This document shows positions 60,248 to 64,000 of a DNA stretch of 64,000 nucleotides, piece after piece. Origin of the DNA: Idiomarina aquatica (GTDB lineage Bacteria > Pseudomonadota > Gammaproteobacteria > Enterobacterales > Alteromonadaceae). Positions within the stretch are counted from its first letter, which is position 1, and each line of letters starts with the position of its first letter. Location: NCBI RefSeq assembly GCF_004362895.1, contig NZ_SNXI01000004.1, forward strand, positions 1-64,000. The letters are read 5' to 3'. The notes under the pieces were generated by a model that did not search any database, was not told where the DNA came from, and saw only the letters and a program-made list of their open reading frames with translations. The position numbers were made by a program, and so were the translations under genes.

Positions 60248-62512
60248 ATGAAAAAAACCACTATCGGACGCACAGATCGACCCTTACATTACTATCTTGG
60301 TGTTGCCGCTTTAGTGTTGAGCCTGGCGGGCTTAACGGCTCCGGCTTTGGCACAGGATGATGGTGTCATCATTAAGGGCGAGAAAGGCTCCGAAGCGACG
60401 GATGTACGCGAAGGGCAGGAGCGTTACGGCCCGATAACCTCGGCTGATACGCTATGGGCGATTGCCAGCGAGTACCGTCCACACTCCAGTGTTACTCAAT
60501 ACCAGACCATGATCGCCATTGCACAGGCGAACCCGCGCGCCTTTGTCGATGGCAATATTAACCGCATGCTGGATGGCTTTTATTTACGCATTCCGAGCCT
60601 GCAGGAAATTCAGATGATTAACCCGGAAACCGCACGTCGCCGGGTGTTAGCCGATCAACAGTTAGAATCTCAGCAACAGCGCTTGTCGCAGGCACAGCAG
60701 CAAACCGAAAACACGCGTGAACAACAGCAACAGTTGTTGGAACAGGCCCGCGAGCGTGCAGAACAGGTTATTGAGCAGGTTGGACAGCAACAGCAGCAAA
60801 GTTTTAGTCAGTTGCAGAGCGAAGTTAACGAGTCAATGCAGGCGCTGCAGCGTGTTTACGACGAGAACGAACAAATTCAGCAGCGTCTGGATGCGCTGGC
60901 CGACCGCATCGAAGAGTTATCTGCCGGATTACAGCAAACAGGTGAACTGGAACAGCAATTTGATCAGTTGTTGCAACAACAGCAACAACTGATGGCAATG
61001 CAGCAGCAAGAGCAACAACAGCGAAGCTCGGGATTTTTAGACTGGTTAAAAAATCCGCTTAATTTAGCGTTATTGGCTATTCTGCCGGCTTTATTGATCA
61101 TTGTAGCCTTATACCTATTGTTCTTCCGCCGCAAGTCCACTGCTGATGATGACACGCCGTCGGCGACCCAAAAGAACACTGAGCTGAATGACGAGGAAGC
61201 ATCTAAAGCGCTGGACCGGGAGCTGATGGAAGGAGGCCAGGATAGCGACGACGATGGCTTGTTTGATTTGGACGGTGACGTGGGTCATGAAGACGATGAT
61301 GATTTGGGCGATGACTTGAGCGCGTTGGAAGCCGAATTAACGCAAACCGGGCAGGCCGACGATGATGACGATTTTAGCATTCGACTCGATGACGAAGAAG
61401 ATAACGATGCCGGCGACGATGAACTGGACGAAGATGATGCCAGCCTGTTGCCGGATGATGATGAGTTGACGTCGGAGTCGGAACCGGAACCGGAACCGGA
61501 ACCAGCGGCAGAACCGCAGCAACCGGCTGATGACGAGGAGGAGGGCGACAGCGAATTGTCGCAGGAAGAACTCGACCGGTTATTTGCTGAAAGTGATGAC
61601 GATGACGAGCCGGCATTAGATCTATCGCTCGATGATGACGAGGATGACGCTCAACCAGACGATGATGCGTTAGTTTCTGAAGCCGAACCCGAACCCGAGC
61701 TCGATACTGAGCAAGACGCTGAACCTGAATCAGAACCCGAACCCGAGCCCGAATCAGAACCAGAGCCTGAACCAGAATCGGAGCAAGAACCAGAGCCAGA
61801 GTCCGAGCCACAACCCGAAACTGAGGCGACCACCGCTGAAGACGAGGATGAGCAGGACGATGCTTTTGAAGATCCCGACGATGCCGAGGAGGCACTGGCA
61901 CAATTAGGCGTCCAGGAGGGCGATGAAGAAGACGACACAGCGACTGATGAGCAGGATCTGGACAGTCTATTACGCGAATCTGAAGAGCTCGAGTCCGAAC
62001 TATCGGAACTGGATGAGATTGAAGAAGAGTTGCCTGAAGATGACGAAGCCCTGGCACAGGCCGAAGACCAAGCTGACGACGAACTGGATGATTTCTTCGG
62101 TACTGATGAAAAAGATGCCGACGCCGAAGATGCTGACGCCGAAAGAACTGAAGCCGGAAGTACAGATGCTGAAGAGCAACAGCCATCGGAAGCTGAAGAC
62201 GACGAAGACGGCGGTTATGTCGATATCGATAAGTTGATGGAAGATGCCGAGGGTGATGGCGAAGAGCAGGACAACTACCAGGCTTCAGCGGTTGAAGATC
62301 TTCTTAATGACGAGGAACTTGATAACCTCGGCGACGACAGCACTGATGACAACGTCGATGAAGAAGCCTCAGCACAGCTCGATTTGGCACGTGCTTACAT
62401 CGATATGGGTGAAGAAGACGAAGCCAAAGAGATATTACAGCAGTTGATCGATGGTGAGGATGAGTCACTGTCAGCCGACGCCAAGGCCTTGTTGTCACGC
62501 ATTAGCAGTTAA
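60248..62512 (+). CDS. fimV: FimV-like polar hub protein
   Basis: Protein of 754 residues. In order: signal peptide (cleavage near ALA at 35), LysM-like periplasmic region (about 55-118, DTLWAIASEYRP), Gln-rich coiled coil (about 130-260), one membrane helix (271-293), a very acidic cytoplasmic region of about 400 residues and the short FimV C-terminal TPR-like domain (703-754, SAQLDLARAYIDMGEEDEAK). FimV/HubP proteins organise the cell pole, flagella and chemoreceptors. The acidic part has Glu-Pro repeats. Position before truA and accD is conserved. Confidence 0.93.
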   Translation: MKKTTIGRTDRPLHYYLGVAALVLSLAGLTAPALAQDDGVIIKGEKGSEATDVREGQERYGPITSADTLWAIASEYRPHSSVTQYQTMIAIAQANPRAFVDGNINRMLDGFYLRIPSLQEIQMINPETARRRVLADQQLESQQQRLSQAQQQTENTREQQQQLLEQARERAEQVIEQVGQQQQQSFSQLQSEVNESMQALQRVYDENEQIQQRLDALADRIEELSAGLQQTGELEQQFDQLLQQQQQLMAMQQQEQQQRSSGFLDWLKNPLNLALLAILPALLIIVALYLLFFRRKSTADDDTPSATQKNTELNDEEASKALDRELMEGGQDSDDDGLFDLDGDVGHEDDDDLGDDLSALEAELTQTGQADDDDDFSIRLDDEEDNDAGDDELDEDDASLLPDDDELTSESEPEPEPEPAAEPQQPADDEEEGDSELSQEELDRLFAESDDDDEPALDLSLDDDEDDAQPDDDALVSEAEPEPELDTEQDAEPESEPEPEPESEPEPEPESEQEPEPESEPQPETEATTAEDEDEQDDAFEDPDDAEEALAQLGVQEGDEEDDTATDEQDLDSLLRESEELESELSELDEIEEELPEDDEALAQAEDQADDELDDFFGTDEKDADAEDADAERTEAGSTDAEEQQPSEAEDDEDGGYVDIDKLMEDAEGDGEEQDNYQASAVEDLLNDEELDNLGDDSTDDNVDEEASAQLDLARAYIDMGEEDEAKEILQQLIDGEDESLSADAKALLSRISS
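61484..61830 (+). repeat. Glu-Pro codon repeats within fimV
   Basis: Two runs of a six-base unit coding Glu-Pro: near 61484-61505 (GGAACC-type) and 61680-61815 (GAACCC, GAGCCC, GAACCA variants). The unit could slip in replication and change length in frame. Confidence 0.75.
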
Positions 62513-62524
62513 GGAAGTTGATTT

Positions 62525-63310
62525 ATGCGTATGGCTTTAGGCCTTGAATATGACGGCAGTCGTTATTACGGCTGGCAACGACAACAGCACGTTGACTCAG
62601 TACAACAGCGATTAGAGGCGGCGCTCAGTAAGGTTGCTGACGAGCCAATCGAGACCGTTTGTGCCGGCCGCACCGATGCCGGCGTGCATGCCACCAACCA
62701 AGTTGTTCATTTTGATGTATCGCAGCCGCGCCGGGCAGCCGCCTGGACGCTTGGCATCAATAGTAATTTACCCGCCGATATTGCGGTGCGCTGGGCGCAG
62801 CCGGTAGCTGATGATTTTAGTGCACGCTTTAGCGCAACGGCACGACGCTATCGTTATATTATCGCCAATACCCGTTTACGCCCCGGCATTCACAGCCATG
62901 GCGTGAGCCACTATCACCATCCGTTAGACGAACAAGCCATGCAGGCGGCGACGCCCGCGTTGCTCGGTGAGCATGATTTTAGTAGCTTCCGGGCCGCGCA
63001 ATGCCAGTCTAAGTCAGCGCATCGTCAGGTCACCCACCTGCAAGTGAGCCGCCGCGGCGAGTTTATTATCGTTGATATTAAAGCCAACGCATTTTTGCAT
63101 CACATGGTACGTAACATTGTCGGCAGTCTGATTGTGATAGGTCGACATCAGCAGCCACCTGAATGGCTAGGCGAGCTGTTAGCCTGTCGTGACCGCACTC
63201 AAGCGGCAGCGACGGCCAAACCGGGCGGTTTGTATCTAGTGGCTGTCGATTACCCCGAGTCGTGCAATATTCCGCAACCTGAACCGGGACCACTGTGGTT
63301 TGTTGAGTAA
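62525..63310 (+). CDS. truA: tRNA pseudouridine(38-40) synthase
   Basis: Pseudouridine synthase of 261 residues acting on the anticodon arm. The catalytic Asp is D51 in [12 protein letters not shown]-terminal [14 protein letters not shown] and the later [13 protein letters not shown] are family marks. It starts 12 bp after fimV. Confidence 0.96.
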   Translation: MRMALGLEYDGSRYYGWQRQQHVDSVQQRLEAALSKVADEPIETVCAGRTDAGVHATNQVVHFDVSQPRRAAAWTLGINSNLPADIAVRWAQPVADDFSARFSATARRYRYIIANTRLRPGIHSHGVSHYHHPLDEQAMQAATPALLGEHDFSSFRAAQCQSKSAHRQVTHLQVSRRGEFIIVDIKANAFLHHMVRNIVGSLIVIGRHQQPPEWLGELLACRDRTQAAATAKPGGLYLVAVDYPESCNIPQPEPGPLWFVE

Positions 63311-63404
63311 TACGATTTGTGGAATGACCTCTTTGCTTGACCCAGTTGTGCTACCATGTAAGCTATCCGACAATTAATACACCGAGTGTAAGAAGCAGAC
63401 CGAT

Positions 63405-64000
63405 ATGAGCTGGATTGAACGAATTCTTGCCAAACCAAAATCAAATAAGCGTAAAAACGTTCCTGAGGGCGTTTGGAGCAAATGTACGGCATGTGACGCG
63501 ATTATTTATCGCAATGATTTAGATCGTAACTTAAGCGTGTGTCCGAAGTGTGATCACCACATGCGTTTAACCGGTCGCGAACGCTTAGCGCTATTTTTAG
63601 ACGAACAAGGTGTTAGCGAGATTGCGGCCGAGTTAGAACCCAAAGATATCCTTAAGTTTAAAGACTCGAAAAAGTACAAAGACCGTATTGCTGCGGCGCA
63701 AAAAAGCAGTGGCGAAAAAGACGCACTGATTGCGCAGCGCGGCACGGTGCAAGGTGTGCCGGTAGTAGCGGTTGCGTTTGACTTTAACTTTATGGGCGGC
63801 TCGATGGCTTCCGTGGTTGGGGCAAAATTTGTCAAAGCCGTGGAAGAGTGTCTGGCTCACCGTCTGCCACTGGTATGTTTTTCGGCATCCGGTGGCGCGC
63901 GTATGCAGGAAGCGCTGATGTCATTGATGCAGATGGCAAAAACTTCGGCAGCGTTGGCTCGCATGAGTGAAGAGGGCCTGCCTTATTTTTCGGTGTTGAC
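63405..64000 (+). CDS. accD: Acetyl-CoA carboxylase carboxyltransferase subunit beta (partial)
   Basis: The first 198 residues of AccD; the gene runs off the window edge. The zinc ribbon is seen as CTACD near residue 27 and CPKCD near 46, followed by the crotonase-like fold with [12 protein letters not shown] and [13 protein letters not shown]. It pairs with AccA to transfer carboxyl from biotin to acetyl-CoA. The fimV-truA-accD order is typical of gammaproteobacteria. Confidence 0.96.
   Translation, partial: MSWIERILAKPKSNKRKNVPEGVWSKCTACDAIIYRNDLDRNLSVCPKCDHHMRLTGRERLALFLDEQGVSEIAAELEPKDILKFKDSKKYKDRIAAAQKSSGEKDALIAQRGTVQGVPVVAVAFDFNFMGGSMASVVGAKFVKAVEECLAHRLPLVCFSASGGARMQEALMSLMQMAKTSAALARMSEEGLPYFSVL

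Noticed and set aside
61374-62186. Minus-strand open frame of 270 codons opposite fimV
   Set aside because: It is the shadow of Asp/Glu-rich codons, giving Arg/His/Pro-rich nonsense; fimV on the plus strand has clear domains.

Overview
The window is a continuous stretch of chromosome from a marine-type gammaproteobacterium. The gene content and order (nqrABCDEF-apbE-nqrM, fabV, pdxB-asd-fimV-truA-accD, yfcL/mnmC, miaE, VolA-type lipase, many secreted peptidases) resemble Alteromonadales, and Idiomarinaceae in particular. That placement is inference from gene content; no 16S gene or marker tree is available here. Coding density is high. I see no tRNA, rRNA, CRISPR array, prophage, transposase or toxin-antitoxin module.

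Layout. 213-2382: iron storage operon (bfd, two bacterioferritin subunits) with a ZntB-type metal channel, preceded by a probable Fur box. 2383-2864: non-coding, full of GC-rich repeats. 2865-6624 (minus): Fe(III) ABC importer fbpABC, with a strong Fur box upstream. 6754-11937: a CPA1 antiporter and pqiABC (MCE lipid transport). 11915-14203: a Wzi-like barrel, a small lipoprotein and a BolA protein. 14281-15459: FabV enoyl-ACP reductase. 15634-22732: complete Na+-pumping NADH:quinone reductase operon with both maturation factors. 22820-26751: a three-domain cysteine desulfurase/degenerate metallo-beta-lactamase/rhodanese fusion, a BNR-repeat exported protein and YciK. 26934-36163: VolA lipase, SohB, a dicarboxylate symporter, a 2OG-Fe(II) oxygenase and a periplasmic-sensor diguanylate cyclase. 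36214-42334: MiaE, YohC, LpxH, PpiB, CysS and an M17 peptidase. 42336-44551: OlsF, the bifunctional ornithine-lipid synthase, bracketed by two arrays of short hairpins that share a 107-bp inverted repeat. 44556-53757: M28 peptidase, zinc TonB receptor with Zur box, S9 peptidase, thioesterase and a DUF5117-type metalloprotease. 53782-63310: flavodoxin, YfcL, MnmC, FabB, PdxB, Asd, FimV and TruA. 63405-end: accD, cut by the window edge.

Themes. Metal economy is prominent: iron import, heteromeric iron storage, Bfd for iron release, ZntB and a ZnuD-like receptor, with metal-responsive operators readable in the DNA. Sodium bioenergetics (Nqr, antiporter, DAACS symporter) fits a marine habitat. 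Several exported peptidases and a surface lipase fit growth on protein and lipid.

Most unusual. (1) Mosaic hairpin arrays on both sides of olsF: 13-nt or longer hairpins with different stems, separated by an 8-nt GGCTGTTT/AAACAGCC spacer, with a 107-bp inverted repeat that could allow inversion of the olsF segment. (2) The desulfurase/dead-MBL/rhodanese fusion. (3) A bacterioferritin pair with complementary active-site losses. (4) Structured leaders before yohC and nqrA.
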